A stretch of 64,000 bases of DNA from Cryptosporangium aurantiacum (GTDB lineage Bacteria; Actinomycetota; Actinomycetes; Mycobacteriales; Cryptosporangiaceae), in contig NZ_FRCS01000006.1 in the NCBI RefSeq assembly GCF_900143005.1, positions 310,001 to 374,000 on the forward strand, read 5' to 3'. A program made the translations under genes and the position numbers. Below, in pieces: positions 1 through 8,507 of this stretch. The notes beneath the pieces are model-generated. The model was not told the DNA's origin, searched no databases, and saw nothing but the letters and a program-made list of their open reading frames with translations. The first letter of the stretch is position 1. The number at the start of each line of letters is the position of its first letter.

Positions 1-1247
1 AAGGCCGGCCACGTCATCGACGCGAGGATCTTGCGTCGCCACGCCGGTAAGACCTCGGTGCCGGTCGCGCACTCGTAGCCGCGGTCACGCGCCATCGCCA
101 TTCCCCACGGCACCCGGAGGGCCGCGCGCTGCTCGACCAGGAACCGTGTGAAAAACCGTTGATCCAGCTGCGTCGCCGACCGCAGCGCCTCCCGCAGGAG
201 CAGCGCGGAACCCGCGGCGGAACTGATGCCCTGGGCGTAGAACGGGTTGAACGCACAGATCGCGTCGCCGATGGAGACGATGCCCGCCGGAGCGTGCGGC
301 AGGAGGTCGTAGCGGCGCCACTTGTTACCCGTCGACCGGGTCAGGTGGACGTCGGAGAGCGGCTCGCACCTCGCCATCGCCGCGGCGAACAGCGGCGTCC
401 GCACCCGCTCGGCCGAGGCGACGAAGTCCTCGGTGGTGCGGGGCATGTCGATTCCCCACGACCCCATGCACGCGATCGTGCGGCCACCTTCGATCGGGAA
501 GAAGTTGACGAGGAACTCGTGCTCCTCGGGGTGCTCGCCCTTGTCCTGGGTCGGCATGATCACCAGGTGCTGCCACCACCACGGCTCGGGACGATCCTCT
601 GGAGCCGGTAGCTCGTACCACCGCGAGGTGTAGGTGACCTTGGCGTCGAGCGTCATCGCCGGTGTCTCCGGCCACCCCGCCGCCACGAGCCAGTCCGAGA
701 TCGACGAGCCGCGCCCCATCGCGTCGACGACGAGATCGGCGTCCATCTGCTCGTTGCCTGCGGTTGCCGTGGAGAACGACACCCCGGTGACCCGGCCCTC
801 CGCGGTGCCGCCTGCGACGACGTCGACCCCCCGGACTGAGACTCCCTCCCGGATGGTGACGTTGCTCAGCTGGCGTACTTCGTCGCGCAGCACCCGCTCG
901 ATCAGGATGCGCGAGCTATAGACCATCGTCATCGACGACCGCTTACGCGAGGACCAGCCGCTGGCCTCGAGGTACGCCGCGTCCATCGACGGCATCAGAT
1001 GCAGTCCGCCTGCGGCGATCAGGTCGTCCTCGAAGCCGGCGAAGAGCTCACCGATCGCGCGGCGTCCGGAGTTGAGCAGGAAATGCGGGTGCTTGCTCTG
1101 CGGCACCCCGCGCCGATGCTCGGCATCGGCCGGCAGCTCATCTCGCTCCAGGACGAGCACGCGGTCGAAGTACGGAGCTACCGCCCCCGCAGCGCACAAA
1201 CCCGCCACGCTGCCGCCGAGCACCACTGCTGTTCTGCCGAACCTCAT
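1..1247 (-). CDS. FAD-dependent monooxygenase/oxidoreductase, 3' end outside window
   Basis: The reading frame starts at the ATG at 1247 and stays open to the left edge (about 415 codons), so the C-terminus is missing. Residues near the start read VVLGGSVAGL, a Rossmann FAD-binding loop, followed by LVLERDEL at the end of the second strand, where the acidic residue binds the adenosine ribose. A VVDAMGRGS stretch matches the DG-type motif of class A flavoprotein monooxygenases, and GDAICAFNPFYAQG matches their second FAD (GD) motif. It is probably a cytosolic hydroxylase or epoxidase of the 2-polyprenyl-6-methoxyphenol hydroxylase/squalene monooxygenase-like group. The substrate cannot be named. 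It is transcribed alone from a well-formed promoter just upstream that carries an inverted repeat, so it is probably controlled by a repressor not seen here. Confidence 0.85.
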   Translation of the reverse strand, partial: MRFGRTAVVLGGSVAGLCAAGAVAPYFDRVLVLERDELPADAEHRRGVPQSKHPHFLLNSGRRAIGELFAGFEDDLIAAGGLHLMPSMDAAYLEASGWSSRKRSSMTMVYSSRILIERVLRDEVRQLSNVTIREGVSVRGVDVVAGGTAEGRVTGVSFSTATAGNEQMDADLVVDAMGRGSSISDWLVAAGWPETPAMTLDAKVTYTSRWYELPAPEDRPEPWWWQHLVIMPTQDKGEHPEEHEFLVNFFPIEGGRTIACMGSWGIDMPRTTEDFVASAERVRTPLFAAAMARCEPLSDVHLTRSTGNKWRRYDLLPHAPAGIVSIGDAICAFNPFYAQGISSAAGSALLLREALRSATQLDQRFFTRFLVEQRAALRVPWGMAMARDRGYECATGTEVLPAWRRKILASMTWPA

Positions 1248-1261
1248 GAGGCGACCCCATT

Positions 1262-1286
1262 CATTCATACAGAAGATGGATGAATG
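1262..1286. promoter_or_regulatory. inverted repeat, probable repressor operator
   Basis: CATTCAT (1262-1268) and ATGAATG (1280-1286) form a perfect 7-bp inverted repeat with an 11-base spacer. It overlaps the -10 box and the predicted start of transcription, the classical place for a TetR- or MarR-type repressor. The cognate regulator is not in the window. Confidence 0.55.
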
Positions 1287-1311
1287 TATGATCGCCGTCT
1301 GGGGATGTCAA
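1283..1311 (-). promoter_or_regulatory. sigma70-type promoter of the FAD monooxygenase
   Basis: On the minus strand TTGACA (1311-1306) is followed after exactly 17 bases by TACATT (1288-1283). The -35 box is a perfect match and the -10 box matches 4 of 6. Transcription would start near 1276, about 30 bases before the ATG at 1247. Confidence 0.7.
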
Positions 1312-1335
1312 GGATGGCTTCAGGCCGGCCCGCTG

Positions 1336-1392
1336 ACCCCCGACCAGCAGCGGCGGCCCGGCTGCGCCCGGCCGCCGCTGCTGGTTGGGGGT
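1336..1392. terminator. long perfect hairpin, probable factor-independent terminator
   Basis: Arms at 1336-1358 and 1370-1392 pair over 23 bp (one G-T wobble, otherwise perfect) around an 11-base loop. There is no T-run after it on either strand, as is common for actinobacterial hairpin terminators. It lies between the promoter of the FAD monooxygenase and the 3' end of the EVE-HNH gene, so it would stop minus-strand transcription from the nuclease gene before the monooxygenase promoter. Confidence 0.55.
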
Positions 1393-1688
1393 TACTTGAT
1401 CTGGTCGCGCGATCCGAGACGACGGCGATCAGCTGGTCCTTGGTCACGACCTGTCCCTCCGGGTGGAGTGGACCCATCTCCTCCCGGTCGAAGACGTCCT
1501 TCCGCAGAGCATGCTCACCTCCCGCGTCCGCTTCGAATGGCCCAGCGTCCAGCCAGCCGGAATGCCGGTGCGATGTAAGGCCGAGGATCAGCTCGCCCAA
1601 GCGTGGAGCGAACACTTGGACCGCTTCCGGCCCAGCAGGTAGCGGCCACCGCAATGCAGCCGGACGCTCCTCGGACTCCCAAGAGAGT
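1393..1688. other. gap with no convincing gene
   Basis: Between the hairpin and the nuclease stop codon I see no ORF that I would call. A minus-strand frame (1265-1654, 129 codons, from an ATG at 1654) has plausible composition over its first 85 codons but then runs straight through the terminator-like hairpin. It matches no family I recognise and could be a decayed gene or a chance frame. Confidence 0.4.
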
Positions 1689-2957
1689 TCACCGGAGCCA
1701 CAGCGCCGGATCGACGTCGGCGATGTTCGTGAAATGCCACGCGTAGTAGCTGGCGTTCGCCGACGTATGGGCGTCGACCGGCCTGCCGTCGAGTGCCGCC
1801 AGACGGTCGGCCAGTGCCCCCTCGGCGCGGGAGGAAACCCGGATCACACCGGACGCGTCGACCCCGAGGTAACCAAGCTCGAACAGCGCGTCGCATCCGA
1901 ACACGCACGCCAGCATGGCGATGTTCGCAAGGTCGCGGCGTTCCTCGTCCGAGCAGACGGCACGCCGTTTGATGTGCGCCGCACGGAGAAAAGCCGCAGG
2001 GTAGCGGTTCCCACACAACGCGCAGTCGGCGTCGGTGGCTCCACGTAGCAGGTTCGCGCGGAGCCGGGTCTGCTCACCGCGGCTCAGACCGCCGGCCGCA
2101 CGATTGAGCACACCGGAGAACAGTTCGGTTCCGGTGTGCTCAATCGTGTCCAAGTCGCCCGTTGCGCTGTCGGCTGGCGTGCTCGCGCCTCGTCGAGTCG
2201 TGACGGCGGCGGGCGAGCTGCCGCTGATCGTCACGCCGTCCACCGACCGCAGTACCGCGCCGAGGAACGCGGCGCGGTACTGCGCCTCCTGCGGGTCCAC
2301 GGTCACGGAGCCCTTCGCATACAAACGCACGAGGACCGCCTGAACCCGCGCGATCGGAACGGGTTTCCCTCCCGGCGAACGCCCGCTCCGCACGATCGCG
2401 TCCGTGTCGGTAACCTCGACGATCGTGGTGGTACCGCCGTCGGGCGTCCGTAACTCGATGCCGATCAGGCCCTTCAGTAGCCGCGCGGCCTCATCCGGGC
2501 CGTCCGGGCCGCGGCTCGCCAGCATCTGCAGGTGGTCTTTCCACAGGACATCGAGGACGCCGTCCGCGGGCGGCTCGACCTCCTGGCCCGAGTTGTAGAG
2601 ATCGTTCCAGCGGTAGGCCGGCATCGCGTCGAGAAGGTCGACGATCGGTAGCCGATCCCCGAGCGGCAGCACCGTGTCCCACTCGACCTGTGCGTAGTGC
2701 TCCGACTTGCCCGGCTGCTGCCAATGAGCCTCCACCATCAACTGCGAGTCCGTCAGCCGACCGCGTCCGACAAGACCACGGTCGGTGCCCGTCCGGAGCA
2801 GGTACACCACATCACCTACCTGCAGGCCATGACGTCGCGCGGTGGACCACCGCGCCGGCACGGTGCCGCCCGCCGCTGTCGTCGCGATGTCCGCCGCGTA
2901 GGCCGCGGACGGATAAGCCACGTCAGTGCCGCTCCACAGGAAGACGAACGTAGTCAT
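1689..2957 (-). CDS. EVE-domain HNH endonuclease, type IV restriction-like
   Basis: Predicted product 422 aa, taking the ATG at 2957 (MTTFVFLWSG) rather than an ATG 8 codons upstream, because the EVE fold starts right at this point. Residues about 1-110 look like an EVE/PUA-type domain (FVFLWSG, ARWSTARRHGLQVGDVVYLL), a fold that reads modified bases. The last 110 residues are an HNH nuclease: a CxxC pair at about C312/C315, an AAH at about H328, then a NIAMLACVFGCDALFELGY block. Family knowledge: EVE-HNH enzymes such as VcaM4I restrict DNA with modified cytosines. The inferred role is defence against phage with modified DNA. It lies divergent to the WD40 kinase, 144 bp apart. It could instead be a non-restricting HNH protein; no methylase partner is present. 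Confidence 0.75.
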   Translation of the reverse strand: MTTFVFLWSGTDVAYPSAAYAADIATTAAGGTVPARWSTARRHGLQVGDVVYLLRTGTDRGLVGRGRLTDSQLMVEAHWQQPGKSEHYAQVEWDTVLPLGDRLPIVDLLDAMPAYRWNDLYNSGQEVEPPADGVLDVLWKDHLQMLASRGPDGPDEAARLLKGLIGIELRTPDGGTTTIVEVTDTDAIVRSGRSPGGKPVPIARVQAVLVRLYAKGSVTVDPQEAQYRAAFLGAVLRSVDGVTISGSSPAAVTTRRGASTPADSATGDLDTIEHTGTELFSGVLNRAAGGLSRGEQTRLRANLLRGATDADCALCGNRYPAAFLRAAHIKRRAVCSDEERRDLANIAMLACVFGCDALFELGYLGVDASGVIRVSSRAEGALADRLAALDGRPVDAHTSANASYYAWHFTNIADVDPALWLR

Positions 2958-3069
2958 GGGCGGCAGTGTCCCGCACGCCACCGGCGCTCGATGACGGACG
3001 GCTACGCGAAAGTCGCCGCTGCCAGACGTCCACTGCGGCCTCTCTCATGGTTGCCCACCGGGACATGCG

Positions 3070-3088
3070 CGACGGCGTGACGCCGTCG
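3070..3088. promoter_or_regulatory. perfect 19-bp palindrome upstream of the kinase gene
   Basis: CGACGGCGT (3070-3078), one central G, and ACGCCGTCG (3080-3088) form a perfect 9-1-9 palindrome ending 13 bases before the kinase ATG. It may be an operator shared by the divergent nuclease and kinase genes, or an mRNA hairpin in the kinase leader that limits ribosome access. Confidence 0.45.
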
Positions 3089-3101
3089 TTACGCTGCCGG
3101 A

Positions 3102-6100
3102 ATGTGGCGAACCGGAGATACCGTCCTCGGGCTCTACGACGTGCGTGACGTGGTCGCCAGCGGCGGCATGGGGCTGGTGTACCGCGTCCACCATCGGCAG
3201 TGGGGCATCGACCTCGCGCTGAAGATCCCCCGGGAACAGCTCTTCGCTGACGCGGCCGGTCAGCGGGCATTCCAGGCCGAAGCCGAGTCCTGGGTGTCGC
3301 TCGGAGCGCACCCCAACATCGTCAACTGTGCCTACGTCCGTCGCATCGATCAGCTTCCCGCGGTCTTCGCCGAATGGGTCGACGGGGGCAGCCTCGCCGA
3401 TGCGGTGCGCCACCGGCGGCTCTACGACGGCGGGCCGCAGGCGGCGTTACGACGGGCCATCGACGTGGCCGTGCAGATGGCGTGGGGGCTGGACCATGCC
3501 CACCGGCTGGGGCTCGTGCATCAGGACGTCAAGCCGGCCAACGTCATGCTCACCGCTGACGGGACCGCCAAGGTGACCGATTTCGGTCTGGCCAAAGCGC
3601 GGGCAGCCGCGGGCGAGCTGATCGCCGCCGCACCCGACGCCAGCGTGCTGGTCAGCGCCGGAGGCATGACGCCTGCGTACTGCTCACCGGAACAGGCCGC
3701 AGCGCTGGCCGGCGAGCAGATCCGGCTCTCCAGAGCGACCGACGTGTGGTCCTGGGCGTTGAGCGTCCTTGAGCTCTTCGCCGGCGGCCCGCCGGCACGG
3801 TACGGCCCGGCGGGAGCGGCGGCCCTCGATGCGTTCCTCGCGGAGAGCATCGACGATCCGGATCTTCCTCCGGTACCCGCGGGCATCGGCGACCTGCTGC
3901 ACCGCTGCCTGAACGCCGACACGCGGGAGCGTCCGCACGACCTCGCCGCGCTCGCCGACGAGTTGGCCGACATCCACGCGGCCGTCGTCGGAGAACCGTA
4001 TCCGCGCGCTCGGCCGGAGGCCGCTACGCACCGCGCCGACGGCCTGTCCAACCAGGCGCTGTCGATGCTGGACCTGGGACGCGAGGCCGCGGCCGAGACG
4101 CTGTGGCAGCAGGCGCTGGAAGCCGATCCTCACCATGCCCACACGGTATTCAACCGCGGTCTGCGCCGTTGGCGCACCGGCCAGTACACCGACGCGCAGC
4201 TCCTAGCCGACCTGCAGGACCTGGGCCCGCGGCCGGGAGAGGAAGGCCTCGGCGAGTACCTCACCGGCCTGGTCCACCTCGAGCGCGGCGACACGGCCGC
4301 CGCGTTGCGCGCGCTGGAGGCGGCGCCGGACACACCCGAGGTGCGCGCCGCGCTCGACCGGGCCCGCCGACTCGAACCGGAGCAGCCGCCGGTCGCGCTC
4401 AGCGGCCACACCTCCTGGGTGACCCAGGTCGCGTTGAGCCCGGACGGCTCACTGGCCGCCACCGGCAGCGAGAGCAACCGCTGGCCCAAGCTCGAGGGCG
4501 ACGACGGTGGAACGGTCCGGATCTGGGACACCACGACCGGCGCCTGCATCCGCGAGTTGCAGGCTGACCCGGAAGCCTGCACGGCGCTCGCCTTCAGCCC
4601 CGACGGTCGGCGGATCGCCACCGGCGGCAAGGGCGAGCACGCGATCGTCTGGGACGTGGCGACAGGCCGGCCGCTCGCGGACCTGAAGCAGCACCTCGAG
4701 CCGCTACAGATCGCTCTGACCCGCGACGGTACCGGGCTGGCTGTCCTGACCCGGGACGGCCGCGTGTCGATGTGGAACCTGCGGAAGGGGAGGATGACGG
4801 CGCGGCTCGAGGTGCCGGGCCCCGATCGTGATCACGAGCGCGGTGGCATCGCGTACACGACGGACGACCGGCACCTGTTGAGCTGGGTGTGCGGGACGCC
4901 CCGTGCGGGCTGGCTGCGAGCCAGCAAGGCCCGAACCGGACGTACTGTTCACAGCGACCAGATGCGAGGTCCCGCTCTATTCGCCGGCGACGCCATGGTC
5001 GTCGTCGAGCCCGACCGCATCACGGCGGCCGACATGGTCAACCTCCGGCTCTCGGTCGTGAACTCCAGCACGTGGCCGGCAGCCACGACATGGACCGGTT
5101 GGACGCCGCTCGCGTCGACTCCGGACGGGCGGTGGGCGCTCGCACGGGACGGCCGGTCCGCGGCGCAGTGGGACGTGGCCGCCGGACGATGCGTGCGGAC
5201 CCATCCTGCCCATGGTCACGACGTGCGGGCGGTGGCGGTGAGCGCTGACGGCCGGCTCGGTCTCAGCGGCAGCACGGACCGCACCGCCTGGGTGTTTCCG
5301 CTCGCGGTCACCGGCCCGGAGGCACCGTGGAGCTACGCGCGGCCGCGGGCAGCGTCCGAGCTCGCTTCGTCCGCCGGTCTCGTCGTCGGCGCGATCGCGC
5401 GCGCGAAGAAGGCGATAGCCACCGGGCGGTATGCCGACGCCATCGCCGACCTGCGCGCCGCGCGTGCCGAGACCGGGTTCGAACGTCACCCGGAGCTGGT
5501 CGAGCTGTGGGCCGAGGCAGGAACACGCGCACGGCGCACCGGGGTGCTCGGCATCCGGGAGACCGCGCGGATGCCGTCGCGCGACCGGCCGTACCTCACC
5601 GCCGGCGGCGGTGTCCTGGTCGATCATCCGCGTGGCGGCAAGCAGATCCATGACGTCGCGACCGGCGCGGAACGACACTGGCTCGACGTCTGGGACTTCC
5701 AGGTCGCAATCGGAGCCGGCGGACGCGTCGCGGCCGGCCTGACACCGGAGACGCGCGACGACGAGCAGTTCAACACCGTCACGATCTGGAACGTCATCGA
5801 CGGTCGCCGCCTGCACCGGCTGGAGAAGGGGCCGTACGGGAGTTCTGCGGTCGCCATCGACCCTTCCGGACGCTGGTTCGCGACGGTCGACGAGGACGAA
5901 GGCGTGGTGTTCCAGGACCTGGCGGACGGCAGCGTTCTCAGTCTCTCGCAGCACATCGGCGGCCGCATTGTGTCGTTGGTGCCGTCTGCGGACGGACGGT
6001 GGCTGCTGGCCACGCAATTCGACAACCCGAGTTGTGTGCTGGATCCAGCGACCGGTGACTGCCGTACTCACGTCACGGACGGGACGGTCTCTCCCGGGCG

Positions 6101-6581
6101 GGTGGCCGTCCTGGCCGGCGGGCGGACCGTCGCTGTCGGACGATCCGACGACACGACGGTGCGGGTGTGGACCGCGACCGGTGACGAGAGCACGCTCGCC
6201 GGGCACAGCGACGCGGTGCGGGTGGTCCTGGCGTCCGCTGGGGACCGGATTCTCTACACCGGCGGTGACGACGGCACCGTCCGGAAATGGGACGTCGCGA
6301 CCGGCAGCTGTCTTCAGGTGCTCGGCGGTCACGACGGAGCGGTCAGGGCACTCGCCGCGACCGCCGACGGCCGATGCACGTTGTCGCTTGACGAAACGGG
6401 CACTCTGCGCGTGTGGGACGACGACACCGGCGAGTGCCTGCGGACCGTGGCCGTGGCCGATCCCGATCCCGAAAGCCAGTTCGTTCTGGAGCTCGCTGCC
6501 GACGACTGCACGCTGCTCACGTGGGTCTATCTGCAGCCGGCCCGGTGCTGGCGAATCGATTGGGACTTCGCCGCCGGATGA
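3102..6581 (+). CDS. Ser/Thr protein kinase with WD40 repeats
   Basis: 1159 aa. The N-terminal 280 residues form a Hanks-type kinase: glycine loop ASGGMGLVY (about 19-27), invariant Lys41 (LALKIP), catalytic loop HQDVKPAN with Asp142, DFG with Asp160, and a PAYCSPEQ activation end. All catalytic residues are present. The loop is HQD, so it is a non-RD kinase. Residues about 310-425 look like TPR-type helical repeats (ALEADPHHAHTVFNRG). The remainder holds two WD40 blocks (for example GHTSWVTQVALSPDG, AHGHDVRAVAVSADG, GHDGAVRALAATADG) split by another helical stretch at about residues 755-810. There is no transmembrane segment or signal peptide, so it should be cytosolic, unlike the membrane PknB type. 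The start has only a weak ribosome site. Partner and substrate are unknown. It is divergent to an EVE-HNH nuclease. Confidence 0.9.
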   Translation: MWRTGDTVLGLYDVRDVVASGGMGLVYRVHHRQWGIDLALKIPREQLFADAAGQRAFQAEAESWVSLGAHPNIVNCAYVRRIDQLPAVFAEWVDGGSLADAVRHRRLYDGGPQAALRRAIDVAVQMAWGLDHAHRLGLVHQDVKPANVMLTADGTAKVTDFGLAKARAAAGELIAAAPDASVLVSAGGMTPAYCSPEQAAALAGEQIRLSRATDVWSWALSVLELFAGGPPARYGPAGAAALDAFLAESIDDPDLPPVPAGIGDLLHRCLNADTRERPHDLAALADELADIHAAVVGEPYPRARPEAATHRADGLSNQALSMLDLGREAAAETLWQQALEADPHHAHTVFNRGLRRWRTGQYTDAQLLADLQDLGPRPGEEGLGEYLTGLVHLERGDTAAALRALEAAPDTPEVRAALDRARRLEPEQPPVALSGHTSWVTQVALSPDGSLAATGSESNRWPKLEGDDGGTVRIWDTTTGACIRELQADPEACTALAFSPDGRRIATGGKGEHAIVWDVATGRPLADLKQHLEPLQIALTRDGTGLAVLTRDGRVSMWNLRKGRMTARLEVPGPDRDHERGGIAYTTDDRHLLSWVCGTPRAGWLRASKARTGRTVHSDQMRGPALFAGDAMVVVEPDRITAADMVNLRLSVVNSSTWPAATTWTGWTPLASTPDGRWALARDGRSAAQWDVAAGRCVRTHPAHGHDVRAVAVSADGRLGLSGSTDRTAWVFPLAVTGPEAPWSYARPRAASELASSAGLVVGAIARAKKAIATGRYADAIADLRAARAETGFERHPELVELWAEAGTRARRTGVLGIRETARMPSRDRPYLTAGGGVLVDHPRGGKQIHDVATGAERHWLDVWDFQVAIGAGGRVAAGLTPETRDDEQFNTVTIWNVIDGRRLHRLEKGPYGSSAVAIDPSGRWFATVDEDEGVVFQDLADGSVLSLSQHIGGRIVSLVPSADGRWLLATQFDNPSCVLDPATGDCRTHVTDGTVSPGRVAVLAGGRTVAVGRSDDTTVRVWTATGDESTLAGHSDAVRVVLASAGDRILYTGGDDGTVRKWDVATGSCLQVLGGHDGAVRALAATADGRCTLSLDETGTLRVWDDDTGECLRTVAVADPDPESQFVLELAADDCTLLTWVYLQPARCWRIDWDFAAG

Positions 6582-7003
6582 CGTCAGGCTGCGGTGGCCG
6601 GTGGCGGCGGCGACCCGGTCCGCTGCCCCTGGCCGCTCGGCCACCACCGCTCAGAGTCGAGCCCGGGACGCCGACCGCAACGACTCTGGCGTAGACCCGG
6701 CCGCACTAGTCGGCGCCCCAGGCGCCTTACGCTCTGCTTGGGGTCTGTGCCGCTGGGAGATGCGACGCGGCTGCAACACTTCGTTGACGGTCGGCGCTCC
6801 GGTCTCGACGCGGGGCGGAGGACGCTGATGCGGGACGGCCAGTCGGCCGACGCAACGAACGCGGCGCTGACGCCCGCTGTTGGTGGTGCGGGTCGAGTGG
6901 ATCGAGCCGACCGGCAACGGACGCCACCACAACAAACGCCCTCCGCGCGTTCGAGCTGCTCCCCCTGTCTCGCGGTCACAAGGCGGGTATGACTGGGATC
7001 CCT
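6582..7003. other. 422-bp gap after the kinase gene, possible weak terminator only
   Basis: No convincing gene. GGTGGCCG (6593-6600) and CGGCCACC (6638-6645) can pair, giving a possible terminator 12 bases after the kinase stop, but the 37-base loop makes it uncertain. The rest has open frames on both strands with low-complexity Arg/Pro-rich products typical of non-coding GC-rich DNA. Confidence 0.4.
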
Positions 7004-8227
7004 TTATCCGGCGATGAGGTTCCGCTCTTTATTGATAACTGTCTCGATGTCGATCTGGTCGTAGTTGCAGAGGATGATGCCGACCCAGTCCAGGTCGCGG
7101 TAGACGGTCCAGTTCGTTGATTCGCCCGCCGCGCCGCCTCCGTGTCCGAAGAGTAGGTGGCCGTTCCATACGGGTGCGGGCGCCCCGTAGGCGGTGAAAC
7201 TTCGGACGGTGGGGTCGACGGCTCCGCGGGGGCGGTTGGGGAACTTCGGACTCATGAAGAGCTCGGTGTAGGTAGGGCTGAGCAGCTCGCCGCCCTGCAA
7301 GGCGCGCGCGAAACGAACCAGATCCCCGGCGGTGGAGAACCCATTGCCGCCTCCGGTTCCGATGAACATGCGCGCCGCACCCTCGCCGGCGCGTAGAGCA
7401 TCGACACGTCGGCCGGCGGGGTCGACCATGTAGGGGTGGGCGATGCGTTCGTCGGCCAACCATTGCGTTCGCGTGTAATAGTCGGTGCGGGTCATGCCGG
7501 CTACCGCGAAGATGTGTTCGCGGACGTAATCGTAGAAAGACTGCCCCGCGACCTGCTCGACGACCGCGCCGAGGACATCGTAGCCGTTGTTGCTGTAGCT
7601 GTTCTTGGTGCCCGGACTGAACAGCAGCGGCTCTTTGCGAATGATCTTTATGGTCTCGTTCATGACCTCGGCGGCGCTGGACCAGGTTCCGGCCTCGTCC
7701 AGGAACTCCTGGTTCTTGAGGAGATCGCCCATTCCGGAGGTGTGGGTGAGCAGGTGATGGATGGTGACGGTATTCGCGATCTCGGCGGGAAATCCGCTGA
7801 GGTACCTGCCGAGTGTCTCGTAAAAGTCGATCTTTCCCTGCTGTGCGAGTTGGAGGATCGCCAGTGCGGTAAACGGCTTGGAGGCCGAGGCGAGCGCGAA
7901 AATGGTGTCCGACCGGTTAGGTATCGACTTGACCTTGTCGGCCATGCCGTAGGCCCTAGCCAGGACGGTCCGATCCCTGTACGCGAGAAACACCGTTCCA
8001 GAGAATTTGTCCTCAGCGGCAAGTTGGCCGATGAGCCGGTCGTACGCCCCACCGGGTTGTAGGTCTTGCGGTATCCGTTGGGGCTGGAGAGCGAGGTCAG
8101 CGCCGGTTGCGGCACGGGCGGTCCTGGAAGGCGCGAGCATGCCACCGGCCGCGATCGGAGCCGCGCCAAGCGCCGCGAGTAGGGCTCGCCGCGTTGGCCG
8201 GCGGAGCGGGCGTTGGTCATGGGGCAT
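7004..8227 (-). CDS. Tat-exported beta-lactamase-fold serine hydrolase
   Basis: 407 aa, class C beta-lactamase/penicillin-binding fold. A twin-arginine signal (PTRRALLAALG, then a hydrophobic run and ARAA cleavage region at about 36-40) predicts export in folded form. The active site is complete: SASK with nucleophile Ser114 and Lys117, YSN at 211-213 and HGGG starting at His362 in place of the KTG box. Members of this family act as esterases, D-aminopeptidases or transpeptidase-like enzymes, and beta-lactam resistance is only one possibility. It stands alone, with its 3' end facing the gap after the kinase gene. The ATG at 8227 is preceded by a G-rich stretch that could serve as the ribosome site. 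The natural substrate is unknown. Confidence 0.88.
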   Translation of the reverse strand: MPHDQRPLRRPTRRALLAALGAAPIAAGGMLAPSRTARAATGADLALQPQRIPQDLQPGGAYDRLIGQLAAEDKFSGTVFLAYRDRTVLARAYGMADKVKSIPNRSDTIFALASASKPFTALAILQLAQQGKIDFYETLGRYLSGFPAEIANTVTIHHLLTHTSGMGDLLKNQEFLDEAGTWSSAAEVMNETIKIIRKEPLLFSPGTKNSYSNNGYDVLGAVVEQVAGQSFYDYVREHIFAVAGMTRTDYYTRTQWLADERIAHPYMVDPAGRRVDALRAGEGAARMFIGTGGGNGFSTAGDLVRFARALQGGELLSPTYTELFMSPKFPNRPRGAVDPTVRSFTAYGAPAPVWNGHLLFGHGGGAAGESTNWTVYRDLDWVGIILCNYDQIDIETVINKERNLIAG

Positions 8228-8507
8228 GGAGATGGATCCCCTTTGGAAGAGAACTACCTGGTCCCGTCCCTTCTACCGACGGTCACGTTTCCCTGGCGTT
8301 CTCACTGGCCCCACCGGTCACAGCCGCCGCTGGAGGTTGGCGCATGCTGACGAGGCAGAACGCACGTCCAAGTCACCTGGTTCGGCTGAACGTGAATCAC
8401 TCCGGCGTGTCAGGACGCTGAGCGCGTTGGCTGTGCTGCTGCAGGCTTCGGCGGCCCCAAGTAGTCGGCAGCGCTAGTCCTCCGTTGTCCCCTACGGTCT
8501 CTGCCTG

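Noticed and set aside
1265-1654. 129-codon minus-strand gene
   Set aside because: Runs through the terminator-like hairpin and the promoter region, with no family match; kept only as a remark in the gap entry.
4977-6647. 556-codon minus-strand frame over the WD40 part of the kinase
   Set aside because: Antisense to WD40 repeats; low-complexity Arg/Val/Gly product.
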